Shown: positions 12,812 to 17,581 of the stretch, piece by piece
Numbering within the stretch: the stretch's first letter is position 1
Layout of the letters: each line of letters opens with the position of its first letter
IMG/VR virus record: IMGVR_UViG_3300045996_000470
Span: 98,667 to 121,203 of that record
Origin: a virus
Strand: one strand, 5' to 3'
Length of the DNA: 22,537 nt
Notes under the pieces: generated by a model
What the model was told of the DNA's origin: nothing
Databases searched by the model: none
What the model saw: only the letters and a program-made list of their open reading frames with translations
Position numbers and translations under genes: made by a program

Positions 12812-12848
12812 ATGAGACTATTATAACTTAAATTTCTACGAGGTGTAC
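12812..12848 (-). promoter_or_regulatory. leaderless -10 of the HNH gene overlapped by an iteron
   Basis: TATAAT on the minus strand (12820-12825) lies 8 bp before the HNH ATG. No good -35 hexamer exists; that place (about 12842-12848) is occupied by the first iteron. A protein bound to the iterons would compete with or recruit RNA polymerase here, so autoregulation is possible. Confidence 0.6.
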
Positions 12849-12947
12849 AGTTTTACGAGGTGCTCCTAGACTTGACATTTTCCTACGAGGTGCACAGTAG
12901 GAGATTATTTTCCGCCCTCCTGTTAAACAGTGTTAAACCTGACGAGG

Positions 12948-13030
12948 TGTACGATTTCTTTCTTTTTCTTTTCTATATTTTCTTTTTCTTTCTTCTCTTA
13001 TATTCTTTGTGTATTCTTTGTTATATATAC
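12948..13030 (+). other. T/C-rich tract, possible DNA unwinding element
   Basis: About 80 bp composed almost only of T and C (repeated TTTCTTT and TTCTTTTTC words), ending in TTATATATAC. It sits in the middle of the iteron array. Strand-biased AT-rich tracts next to iterons are typical places of duplex opening. ORFs crossing it on the plus strand have runs of Phe, Ser and Leu and are not credible genes. Confidence 0.5.
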
Positions 13031-13102
13031 AACCGGAAGTTTCTTACGATTGGCCAACCGAGAGTTTCTTCCGGTAGGCCAACCGGAAGTTTACGAGGTG
13101 CC
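13031..13102 (+). repeat. three tandem 25-bp repeats
   Basis: Units start at 13031, 13056 and 13081, each with AACCGGAAGTTT or AACCGAGAGTTT; the first two end in TAGGCC or TTGGCC. The third diverges after 12 bp into an iteron (ACGAGGTG at 13093). The first two units carry CTTACG or CTTCCGG in the middle. This is a second repeat family embedded in the iteron array, probably a separate protein-binding cluster. Confidence 0.7.
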
Positions 13103-13202
13103 TTTGACCCGAAAAGGGTCTAGTTTTGAAGAGATTTTCTACGAGGTGCACCAAAATCTGACGAGGTGTACAGCCCTCCACGAGTGAAAATCTGACGAGG
13201 TG

Positions 13203-13267
13203 TTTCCTACTAGAGGGAAATTCCTACGAGGTGCCCCTATTGACATTTCCCCGGAATGTGATATACT
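13203..13267 (+). promoter_or_regulatory. operator-like palindrome, iteron and promoter of a small RNA
   Basis: An imperfect copy of the window's palindrome, TTTCCTACTAGAGGGAAA (13203-13220), is followed by the last iteron (13226-13234) and then TTGACA (13240-13245) and TATACT (13262-13267) with a 16-bp spacer. The expected start is about 13273-13275. No start codon follows, which suggests an RNA gene. Confidence 0.65.
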
Positions 13268-13272
13268 GTATT

Positions 13273-13386
13273 TGCATTGAGGGTAGTGCCCTCAGAATTG
13301 ATTTTTTGCAGCACCCAACATCCTCCAGTTCAACGGGTGCTAGCAGGAGGTAAGGGGAGCCTCTGGTTCATAAGTCCCCAATTTTT
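13273..13386 (+). ncRNA. candidate small structured RNA with predicted pseudoknot
   Basis: About 114 nt between a good promoter and an AATTTTT end. Structures seen: a 6-bp hairpin TGAGGG/CCCTCA with loop TAGTG (13278-13294); a 9-bp bulged stem TGC-A-GCACCC (13307-13316) with GGGTGC-TA-GCA (13335-13345); CCTCC in the loop of that stem (13322-13326), complementary to GGAGG directly after it (13346-13350), an H-type pseudoknot; and GGGGA/TCCCC (13354-13379) before the T tract as terminator. The RNA contains a perfect AGGAGGT and its complement but no start codon downstream. It ends against the convergent phosphoribosyltransferase gene. It matches no RNA family I recognise and is not a tRNA. Confidence 0.62.
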
Positions 13387-13822
13387 ATATATTGTCATAG
13401 TCCCGCCCTGCGTAAATTGGTAGGTATTGGTAAGATTCATTAAAAGGTCGTATGCCTTTCCACATTTTTTCATTCCAGTTGTAGAGAAATATCCCTACAA
13501 TTTCGGGACTATCACAGCGTCTACCTATTTGCTGTATCATTTCGTACAGAGTCGCACCGCTGTCGATAAAATCATCCACAAGCATTATTTTCTGCCTTTT
13601 ACCCCACCCTACAATTATTCCAAAATCGTGATTTTTCTCTCCGTTCTTTCTAATAATAAGCAGTTTTTTGTCAAGGGTCATAGCTAGAGGTGCTCCTATC
13701 AATAGTCCTGAATTGCCTCTGACGGCTATAGCATCAAAATTATCTAAAGGGAGTACTTGTTTCGCCCTTTCCATTATTTCCCTCATTTTATTCGGGTCTG
13801 TAAATTGGTCTAAATAACTCAT
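13385..13822 (-). CDS. phosphoribosyltransferase
   Basis: A 145-residue type I phosphoribosyltransferase. The PRPP-binding motif is IMLVDDFIDSGAT (about 79-91: hydrophobic strand, two acidic residues, then the SGAT phosphate loop). AVRGNSG (33-39) is the pyrophosphate-loop region, and LLIIRKNGEKN (about 54-64) lies where the flexible loop begins. Such enzymes join a base to PRPP in nucleotide salvage; the substrate cannot be told because the hood region is divergent. The start is leaderless. It is the only leftward gene between the origin and 19800. Confidence 0.85.
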   Translation of the reverse strand: MSYLDQFTDPNKMREIMERAKQVLPLDNFDAIAVRGNSGLLIGAPLAMTLDKKLLIIRKNGEKNHDFGIIVGWGKRQKIMLVDDFIDSGATLYEMIQQIGRRCDSPEIVGIFLYNWNEKMWKGIRPFNESYQYLPIYAGRDYDNI

Positions 13823-13856
13823 GCAAACATTCTACCTCAGCCATATTAAAAGTCAA
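13823..13856 (-). promoter_or_regulatory. leaderless promoter of the phosphoribosyltransferase gene
   Basis: Minus-strand TTGACT (13851-13856) and TAGAAT (13829-13834), 16-bp spacer, with 6 bp from the -10 box to ATG 13822. It lies back to back with the rightward promoter at 13864; the two -35 boxes are only 7 bp apart. Confidence 0.75.
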
Positions 13857-13863
13857 GGGGTAC

Positions 13864-13891
13864 TTGCATTTTCAGATAAGATGTGTATAAT
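13864..13891 (+). promoter_or_regulatory. leaderless promoter, first gene of the right arm
   Basis: TTGCAT (13864-13869) and TATAAT (13886-13891), 16-bp spacer, with 7 bp to ATG 13899. The frame is open upstream to 13821 and the promoter excludes that longer start. Confidence 0.7.
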
Positions 13892-13898
13892 CTTGAAT

Positions 13899-14105
13899 AT
13901 GGTATTAACAAAGAAACAAAAACAAGCGTACTTTGAAAATCCGAATGTGTGTCCAGTCTGCGGGGCTGCCATCTTTAAAAGAGCCGATGAGGAATTTGAT
14001 TCCAATTGTGTCTGGCGATATTTCGGATGTGATAATACAGAAAGTTGTGGGATAACCTTTTCAGAAGAGTACAGGCTAACAGATGTAGAGGTGGATAAAG
14101 GTTAA
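13899..14105 (+). CDS. zinc-ribbon miniprotein
   Basis: A 68-residue protein: MVLTKKQKQAYFENPNVCPV then CGAAIFKRA and, about 25 residues on, FGCDNTESCGITF. CPVC plus C...C form a zinc ribbon of the type found in small phage adaptors. An acidic end (RLTDVEVDKG). The start is set by the leaderless promoter. Function unknown. Confidence 0.77.
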   Translation: MVLTKKQKQAYFENPNVCPVCGAAIFKRADEEFDSNCVWRYFGCDNTESCGITFSEEYRLTDVEVDKG

Positions 14106-14161
14106 TGGAAAAGGCTTGAAAAGGACTTTCCCGGTGCTTTGGTTTAACAAGGTTTAACACG

Positions 14162-14284
14162 ATGCGGAAAACATTAATCAAAATCCTAGAAGCTAAGATG
14201 AAATGGTACTCAGAACACGGGTATAAGTTCCTAGCTCTAGAAGTCGAACAAATAATTTACAAGGTGCGTGATGATAGAAACTAG
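14162..14284 (+). CDS. small helical protein (40 aa)
   Basis: A short gene with an AAGG ribosome-binding site 9 bp upstream, just after a doubled GGTTTAACA word (14139-14157). It encodes MRKTLIKILEAKMKWYSEHG, then YKFLALEVEQIIYKVRDDRN, a basic amphipathic helix pair. It overlaps the next gene by 14 bp. Family unknown. Confidence 0.6.
   Translation: MRKTLIKILEAKMKWYSEHGYKFLALEVEQIIYKVRDDRN
14253..14275 (+). promoter_or_regulatory. iteron-like ribosome-binding site, copy 1
   Basis: ATTTACAAGGTGCGTG precedes ATGAT at the start of the helical-protein gene. The word differs by one base from the origin iteron ACGAGGTGC, and the same block recurs 299 bp further on. The AGGTG part should pair with the 16S rRNA end. 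Confidence 0.55.
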
Positions 14285-14552
14285 AACTCCACACCAATTA
14301 ACTATCCTACATAGGATGAAAGACGCTTACTCTTCCAACAGAATTGCGGAACTTACGAACAATCTGCAAAGAAAAGTAGATGCTCGTAAAATCCAAGAGG
14401 TGCGTACAGCCCTAGAGGGATTAGATAGAGCTACACTTATCCTACTGGCGATGCGTTGGGATGTACAGATAGGGGTATGTGAAGAGGACACTGAGGACTT
14501 TAAGGACACAGATGTTCTTAGGAAGTGGCTTCTGGAATGGATGCAATATTAA
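14271..14552 (+). CDS. hypothetical helical protein (93 aa)
   Basis: An all-helical protein (HQLTILHRMKDAYSSNRIAE, VRTALEGLDRATLILLAMRW) with an acidic C-terminal part. It starts at ATG 14271 after ACAAGGTGCGTG, which serves as ribosome-binding site and resembles the origin iterons. A GTG one codon upstream is also possible. No family is recognised. Confidence 0.7.
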   Translation: MIETRTPHQLTILHRMKDAYSSNRIAELTNNLQRKVDARKIQEVRTALEGLDRATLILLAMRWDVQIGVCEEDTEDFKDTDVLRKWLLEWMQY

Positions 14553-14574
14553 AATTTACGAGGTGCGTGATGAT
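14552..14574 (+). promoter_or_regulatory. iteron-like ribosome-binding site, copy 2
   Basis: TTTACGAGGTGCGTG precedes ATGAT at the start of the next gene. It contains a perfect ACGAGGTGC iteron core. It is nearly identical to copy 1 over more than 20 bp including the start codon, so the duplication spans iteron and initiation region. Confidence 0.6.
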
Positions 14575-14776
14575 TGATAAGAGAAACTTAGAGGTGAAAG
14601 AAGGAGACTGGATTCTGGTCTACGAGTCGTGGGGTAAAACTCTTAAAGAGGGTATCTTCCGGTCATACGATGAAGAAGAAACTCGTGTTAGATACCTTAA
14701 TCCAGATACAGGTAGAATTAATAGTGTTCTTTTGGGAAGAGGCAGGATTTATAAACTTCCCGCTCGTGGATTATAA
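14570..14776 (+). CDS. hypothetical SH3-like small protein (68 aa)
   Basis: A beta-rich protein: MIDKRNLEVKEGDWILVYES, then GIFRSYDEEETRVRYLNPDT, GRINSVLLGRGRIYKLPARG. The E-G-D-W-x-L-V-Y and following strand pairs suggest a small SH3-like barrel. The frame is open to 14525, but that start is in the previous gene; ATG 14570 has the iteron-like ribosome-binding site. Confidence 0.7.
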   Translation: MIDKRNLEVKEGDWILVYESWGKTLKEGIFRSYDEEETRVRYLNPDTGRINSVLLGRGRIYKLPARGL

Positions 14777-14777
14777 C

Positions 14778-14805
14778 TTGACTTTTCCGGGTACTATGTT
14801 AGACT
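14778..14805 (+). promoter_or_regulatory. promoter with very short leader
   Basis: TTGACT (14778-14783) and TAGACT (14800-14805), 16-bp spacer. The predicted start is about 11 bp before ATG 14823, with GAGGT (14811-14815) at the extreme 5' end. It is intermediate between leaderless and leadered arrangements. Confidence 0.65.
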
Positions 14806-14822
14806 GATTTGAGGTTTAAATT

Positions 14823-15224
14823 ATGAACGGATTTATTTTAGCAGGCAAGCTCCTGAATTACCCGGAATGCTGCATAAAGTACTTTTGTGAGAACTTTGCT
14901 TTCGGTCCAGTTACAGTGTCATATAATGGGTTTATCCCTTGTATCGAGCACTCGAAGTTAACTCGTGAGGAACTGGAGACGCTTATAGGGCGAAGTCTGG
15001 AAAAGGAACCAGAAGTTTTTACTAAGTGGATGACGGCTCTTATAGCTCTCCCAGAAGGCGCCGACCCTTTAGATAAATTTAAAACTGGGTTAGCAATCTA
15101 TGCAGAGGCTGGGTTAGATGAATTTTGGACAGCGGCTTGGCTTCGGGCGGTGGATTTAAGCGAAGAAGAAGAGGAGATTCAGGAACGTTCTATAGCACAT
15201 GCTGAAGTCATGGCGAATTGCTGA
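14823..15224 (+). CDS. hypothetical protein with YPECCxxxF motif
   Basis: A 133-residue protein. Near the N-terminus LLNYPECCIKYFCENF (residues 10-25) matches a Y-P-x-C-C-x-x-x-F motif seen in DUF483-like and some metal-dependent proteins; a third and a fourth Cys follow (C22, and one at about residue 40, FIPCIEH). The C-terminal half is helical and acidic (DLSEEEEEIQERS). The vicinal cysteines could bind metal or form a redox pair; function unknown. Confidence 0.75.
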   Translation: MNGFILAGKLLNYPECCIKYFCENFAFGPVTVSYNGFIPCIEHSKLTREELETLIGRSLEKEPEVFTKWMTALIALPEGADPLDKFKTGLAIYAEAGLDEFWTAAWLRAVDLSEEEEEIQERSIAHAEVMANC

Positions 15225-15235
15225 GTCCCCCCCTC

Positions 15236-15264
15236 TTGCTTTTATACAAAAAAGGTGGTATGAT
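15236..15264 (+). promoter_or_regulatory. leaderless promoter of a membrane miniprotein
   Basis: TTGCTT (15236-15241) and TATGAT (15259-15264), 17-bp spacer, with 5 bp to ATG 15270. It supports the otherwise easily missed 45-residue gene. Confidence 0.6.
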
Positions 15265-15269
15265 ATTAT

Positions 15270-15407
15270 ATGTTTATTCTGTTTTTAGCTGTATTAGCTT
15301 TAATCGTCATAGTCTTATTTGCAATAGCAGGTTTACTGGCGGTATATATGGGGGGATTAATTTTAGGTGATTGCTTTGCAGACATCTGGAATGTCAAAAT
15401 TGAATGA
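15270..15407 (+). CDS. single-pass membrane micro-protein (45 aa)
   Basis: It encodes MFILFLAVLALIVIVLFAIA, then GLLAVYMGGLILGDCF and a short polar end (ADIWNVKIE). Residues 2-34 are almost wholly hydrophobic. It has a leaderless promoter and its stop overlaps the next start (ATGA at 15404-15407). Role unknown; holin-like or regulatory peptides have this size, but nothing points to lysis here. Confidence 0.65.
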   Translation: MFILFLAVLALIVIVLFAIAGLLAVYMGGLILGDCFADIWNVKIE

Positions 15408-15532
15408 TAGATGGAGTATGGATAGCAATCATTGTATATAGTGTCGCTCTGGTTATTGTTTTTGGGGTAGGGGTTAGGCAAGGATTAAGAGGAGCACTAC
15501 AGAAGGTTCGAGACAAGGCTATTGACAATTAA
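15404..15532 (+). CDS. single-pass membrane micro-protein (42 aa)
   Basis: It encodes MIDGVWIAIIVYSVALVIVF, then GVGVRQGLRGALQKVRDKAI, DN. One transmembrane helix (about 5-24) is followed by a basic amphipathic tail that should stay in the cytoplasm. It is coupled to the preceding membrane micro-protein by an ATGA overlap, so the two probably act together. Its last codons contain the -35 box of the next promoter. Confidence 0.65.
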   Translation: MIDGVWIAIIVYSVALVIVFGVGVRQGLRGALQKVRDKAIDN

Positions 15533-15549
15533 CCAAATTGTGGTAGACT
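15522..15549 (+). promoter_or_regulatory. promoter with leader for the acidic-tail protein
   Basis: TTGACA (15522-15527) and TAGACT (15544-15549), 16-bp spacer. ATG 15603 follows about 47 bp after the expected start, with AAGGA at 15587-15591. It excludes the longer frame that begins with TTG at 15522. Confidence 0.65.
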
Positions 15550-15602
15550 ATTTAAGGTTAGATTATTTTAGAAAACGCCTGAGGGCAAGGAACATTTTAG
15601 TT

Positions 15603-15938
15603 ATGGCAGAACGTAGTATAGCAGAAATTATGGAAGAGGGTCAGCGGTTAACCCTTGAACACGCAGAATTACTGCGTAGGTCGATTGTGGGAGAAACTCT
15701 GACGGCAGAGGAAACGGCTCGCAAGGCACAGCTTGAGGGTTATCTCTTGGGTTTGATGGGTCAGGCACAGGCTCAGGGTGTCGGTACGGCAGTCGGTACG
15801 GGTTACGGTCAGGTTCAGGACGAGGATGAGGATGAGGATGGGCTTGGCGATTTGGATGAAGAGGACGAAGATGAGAGCCTTTTCGACGAGGACGAGGATG
15901 AGGACGAGGAGCAAGGGGAATTTGGATTTAGGTACTAA
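15603..15938 (+). CDS. protein with acidic repeat tail (111 aa)
   Basis: The first 60 residues are helical (MAERSIAEIMEEGQRLTLEH, AELLRRSIVGETLTAEETAR). A Gly/Gln-rich linker follows (GQAQAQGVGTAVGTGYGQVQ), and then a highly acidic tail of Asp-Glu repeats (DEDEDEDGLG, LDEEDEDESLFDEDEDEDEE), encoded by GAGGAY repeats. Acidic tails mimic DNA or contact basic proteins and are seen in phage inhibitors and histone-like chaperones. No family is recognised. A strong terminator follows. Confidence 0.75.
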   Translation: MAERSIAEIMEEGQRLTLEHAELLRRSIVGETLTAEETARKAQLEGYLLGLMGQAQAQGVGTAVGTGYGQVQDEDEDEDGLGDLDEEDEDESLFDEDEDEDEEQGEFGFRY

Positions 15939-15973
15939 ATTCTTGAGGTGTGCTTCAAATTCTTGAGGTGTGC
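15937..15973 (+). repeat. two direct repeats AAATTCTTGAGGTGTGC
   Basis: A 17-bp sequence occurs twice with a period of 20 bp (15937-15953 and 15957-15973), just after an ORF stop and before the terminator. It contains GAGGTGTGC, close to the iteron core GAGGTGTAC, so it may be an outlying pair of sites for the same DNA-binding protein. Confidence 0.65.
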
Positions 15974-15980
15974 AGAAAAT

Positions 15981-16019
15981 GACTCTTAATCTTAGGGAAC
16001 TAAGGTTAGGGGTCTTTTT
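15981..16019 (+). terminator. Rho-independent terminator with 15-bp stem
   Basis: GACTCTTAATCTTAG (15981-15995) pairs with CTAAGGTTAGGGGTC (16000-16014) over all 15 positions, three of them G-U pairs. The loop is GGAA and TTTTT follows. It ends the unit with the acidic-tail gene and insulates the next promoter. Confidence 0.85.
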
Positions 16020-16024
16020 GTGTC

Positions 16025-16073
16025 TGTCCCACTAGTGGGAAATCCTTGACTTTTCTGTCTAATATGCTACTAT
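16025..16073 (+). promoter_or_regulatory. palindromic operator plus leaderless promoter
   Basis: TGTCCCACTAGTGGGAAA (16025-16042) is followed after 3 bp by TTGACT (16046-16051), a 16-bp spacer and TACTAT (16068-16073). ATG 16082 is 8 bp beyond. The palindrome centre lies 48 bp before the ATG. Confidence 0.8.
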
Positions 16074-16081
16074 TTAGGTCT

Positions 16082-16399
16082 ATGACAGCTTTAGAAATAA
16101 TTACAAGTCTGACTACAGACATTTACACTAAGGAAGAGTTGAGTTCTATATCGACAGCAGTTAGGTCGGCACAGGACATTAATAAGCAACGGTCGGTTGC
16201 GTTAATGAAAGCAACTCTTAAGGTAGGGGATGAAGTTACTCTTTCGGGACTACGCCCTAAGAGTATTAATGGATTGGTAGCTAAAGTTGTGGCTATCAAT
16301 AGAACTAGGGCAGAGGTTGATATGCCTGTTAATGTTAATGCAGGTCGTTGGTCGGGTGCAAAAGGCGTGGTTCCATTGTCTTGCGTTACTAAAGTCTAG
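16082..16399 (+). CDS. hypothetical protein with KOW/SH3-like domain (105 aa)
   Basis: A helical N-terminus (MTALEIITSLTTDIYTKEEL) and a C-terminal barrel-like sequence: LKVGDEVTLSGLRPKSINGL, then VAKVVAINRTRAEVDMPVNV and KGVVPLSCV. The V-G-D-x-V ... N-G-x-x-x-x-V-x-x-I-x-R-T-x-A-x-V-D pattern is that of small KOW/SH3-type domains found in many phage early proteins, which often contact nucleic acid. The promoter fixes the start at 16082 rather than at the TTG of the -35 box. Confidence 0.78.
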   Translation: MTALEIITSLTTDIYTKEELSSISTAVRSAQDINKQRSVALMKATLKVGDEVTLSGLRPKSINGLVAKVVAINRTRAEVDMPVNVNAGRWSGAKGVVPLSCVTKV

Positions 16400-16403
16400 G
16401 GGC

Positions 16404-16431
16404 TTGACTTTTCTCTCCCACTTGTTACAAT
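16404..16431 (+). promoter_or_regulatory. leaderless promoter with operator half-site in the spacer
   Basis: TTGACT (16404-16409) and TACAAT (16426-16431), 16-bp spacer, with 7 bp to ATG 16439. The spacer contains TTCTCTCCCACT (16411-16422), the left half of the palindrome, where the other promoters carry it upstream of the -35 box. Confidence 0.75.
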
Positions 16432-16438
16432 AACTTAT

Positions 16439-16861
16439 ATGAAGAAACAAATAACAGATATTAAATTGTCGGAAGCTATTGTGCGAGGCACAAAGATAGC
16501 TAAGGGAAAGGGCATTACACAGGGCGAAGGCAACGTCCTAGAGTTTAATCGGGCTGGCAAACTTGAGTGTGCTTGTACTGCGGGGATGGCTCTAATAGGC
16601 ACGTATGGCGTAGAGCAACTTGAAAAAGAACATGCGAAAGACCGATATATTTCTTGGGGTATAAAGTTTAAGAGCCTCTTTGAACCTGCTAAAACTACCT
16701 TTAAGAAAAAAGAGCAGTGTCTTCTAAAGACTGTAAAAACTCCTGTACAAAAAGAGAACGTAGAGACTGGTTCTATTTACTCTTTCATTTATAGTCTTAA
16801 TGATGGTGCTGGCTTAGCGGCTCGTTACATTGCTAAGAAACTTGAAAAGTGTGGTTTTTAG
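16439..16861 (+). CDS. hypothetical protein (140 aa)
   Basis: An unrecognised protein with a lysine-rich composition. It starts MKKQITDIKLSEAIVRGTKI, continues with KGKGITQGEGNVLEFNRAGK, ACTAGMALIGTYG in the middle, and a C-terminal helix (GLAARYIAKKLEKCGF). Two cysteines of ECACTAG are the only clustered ones. It has a leaderless start. No membrane segment. Confidence 0.74.
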   Translation: MKKQITDIKLSEAIVRGTKIAKGKGITQGEGNVLEFNRAGKLECACTAGMALIGTYGVEQLEKEHAKDRYISWGIKFKSLFEPAKTTFKKKEQCLLKTVKTPVQKENVETGSIYSFIYSLNDGAGLAARYIAKKLEKCGF

Positions 16862-16865
16862 TCGC

Positions 16866-16893
16866 TTGACAATTCTCTCCCACTCTGTATAAT
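16866..16893 (+). promoter_or_regulatory. leaderless promoter with operator half-site in the spacer
   Basis: TTGACA (16866-16871) and TATAAT (16888-16893), 16-bp spacer, with 8 bp to ATG 16902. The spacer holds TTCTCTCCCACT (16873-16884), the same half-palindrome as in the promoter at 16404 and in the same place relative to the -35 and -10 boxes. Confidence 0.78.
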
Positions 16894-16901
16894 ACTCATA
16901 T

Positions 16902-17225
16902 ATGAAAGATGCAACTGGTAAAGACTTAAGGCTTGGGCAAAGAGTTGCTATTCCTTGTAACAGTAGGTTTAAGATTGGAATCCTTTACAATTATCGTCCT
17001 AACCGGACACGGTGGTATCTTGAAGCTGTACGATACAGGGATAATGCAGATGTAGGGATTTATCCAGAAGACCATAGAGACTATTACGATAGGTATTGGA
17101 CTAGGGAGTATGTAAATACTCATGCCAATAATTATTACGTCGAGTTTCCTGATGGTAAAAAGAGAACTATCTCTGACATAAATAGTATTTTGGGAATAGA
17201 CGACGAGGGGAAGATAACACTATGA
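16902..17225 (+). CDS. phage small SH3-like protein (107 aa)
   Basis: It starts MKDATGKDLRLGQRVAIPCN, the D-x-x-G-x-x-(I/L)-x-x-G-x-x-V-A pattern common in small phage proteins with an SH3-like N-terminal barrel. The middle is rich in Tyr, Arg and Asp (YPEDHRDYYDRYWTREYVNT). The gene at 19432 begins in the same way, so the two are probable distant paralogues. The stop overlaps the next start (ATGA). Role unknown. Confidence 0.75.
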   Translation: MKDATGKDLRLGQRVAIPCNSRFKIGILYNYRPNRTRWYLEAVRYRDNADVGIYPEDHRDYYDRYWTREYVNTHANNYYVEFPDGKKRTISDINSILGIDDEGKITL

Positions 17226-17581
17226 TGCGTTTTAAGCTTTGCTTTCATATATCTTCAGTTACTCCTGAGGGAAAACGAGAGTCTATGGGCAAACTTCACT
17301 ATCGAGGGAACACGATAGCCGAAGCGGTGGAAAAAGTCATGTATTGTATTAATCCGGACGGAGTGCCTAGACCGCACACAGGGAATTGGCGGGATAGAGT
17401 CTGCACTTCCTTTACTGTTCAAAGAGATTTGGGTGGGAAATTGCGGGGTATGAATTTTAAATGGGACAAATATATAAAAACTAATGAAGGTAAAGCTTTA
17501 TTGACTAAACAACTTCCAATCCACGAGGAGCGTTTACGTACTCATGCTGAAAGATTTGGGTGGGAGTGGATAGATGCATGA
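17222..17581 (+). CDS. hypothetical protein (119 aa)
   Basis: An unrecognised basic protein (MMRFKLCFHISSVTPEGKRE, then GNTIAEAVEKVMYCINPDG, and a C-terminal helix ending EERLRTHAERFGWEWIDA). Tandem ATG codons at 17222 and 17225 give two possible starts; the first overlaps the upstream stop. It is coupled to the SH3-like gene before it and to the membrane protein after it. Confidence 0.72.
   Translation: MMRFKLCFHISSVTPEGKRESMGKLHYRGNTIAEAVEKVMYCINPDGVPRPHTGNWRDRVCTSFTVQRDLGGKLRGMNFKWDKYIKTNEGKALLTKQLPIHEERLRTHAERFGWEWIDA

Larger units (their letters stand above)
12836..13237 (+). repeat. iteron array, nine copies of ACGAGGTGY (candidate origin or centromere)
   Basis: The core ACGAGGTG followed by C or T occurs nine times in the same orientation, beginning at 12838, 12855, 12885, 12942, 13093, 13141, 13161, 13195 and 13226. 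It is usually preceded by CT, TT or TG and often followed by AC or CAC. Spacing is irregular (17-151 bp), so this is not CRISPR. A degenerate copy (CACGAGTGA) lies at 13179. The array occupies the divergence point between the leftward and rightward arms and encloses the pyrimidine tract and the 25-bp repeats. Iterons of this sort bind replication initiators or partition proteins; no initiator is recognisable in the window. Confidence 0.75.

Noticed and set aside
12872-12900. TTGACA at 12872 as a promoter
   Set aside because: No acceptable -10 hexamer lies 16-18 bp downstream; the position is within the iteron array.
12860-13187. Plus-strand ORFs of 85-87 codons across the T/C tract
   Set aside because: They translate the pyrimidine tract and iterons into runs of Phe and Ser; no ribosome-binding site or leaderless promoter is positioned for them.
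12836-13237. Possible CRISPR array
   Set aside because: Repeat units are only about 9-13 bp and spacing varies from 17 to 151 bp; there are no uniform spacers or adjacent cas genes.
13346-13386. Possible tRNA 3' half (GGTTCATAAGTCC)
   Set aside because: The putative T-loop does not close with a G-C pair, and no acceptor, D or anticodon arm fits upstream.
15522-15602. Longer N-terminus of the acidic-tail protein from TTG 15522
   Set aside because: That TTG is the -35 box of a good promoter, and transcription would begin after it; ATG 15603 has an AAGGA site.
15669-15966. ORFs on both strands over the acidic-tail gene
   Set aside because: They are frame shadows of the GAGGAY repeats, giving runs of Leu/Val or Arg/Met.
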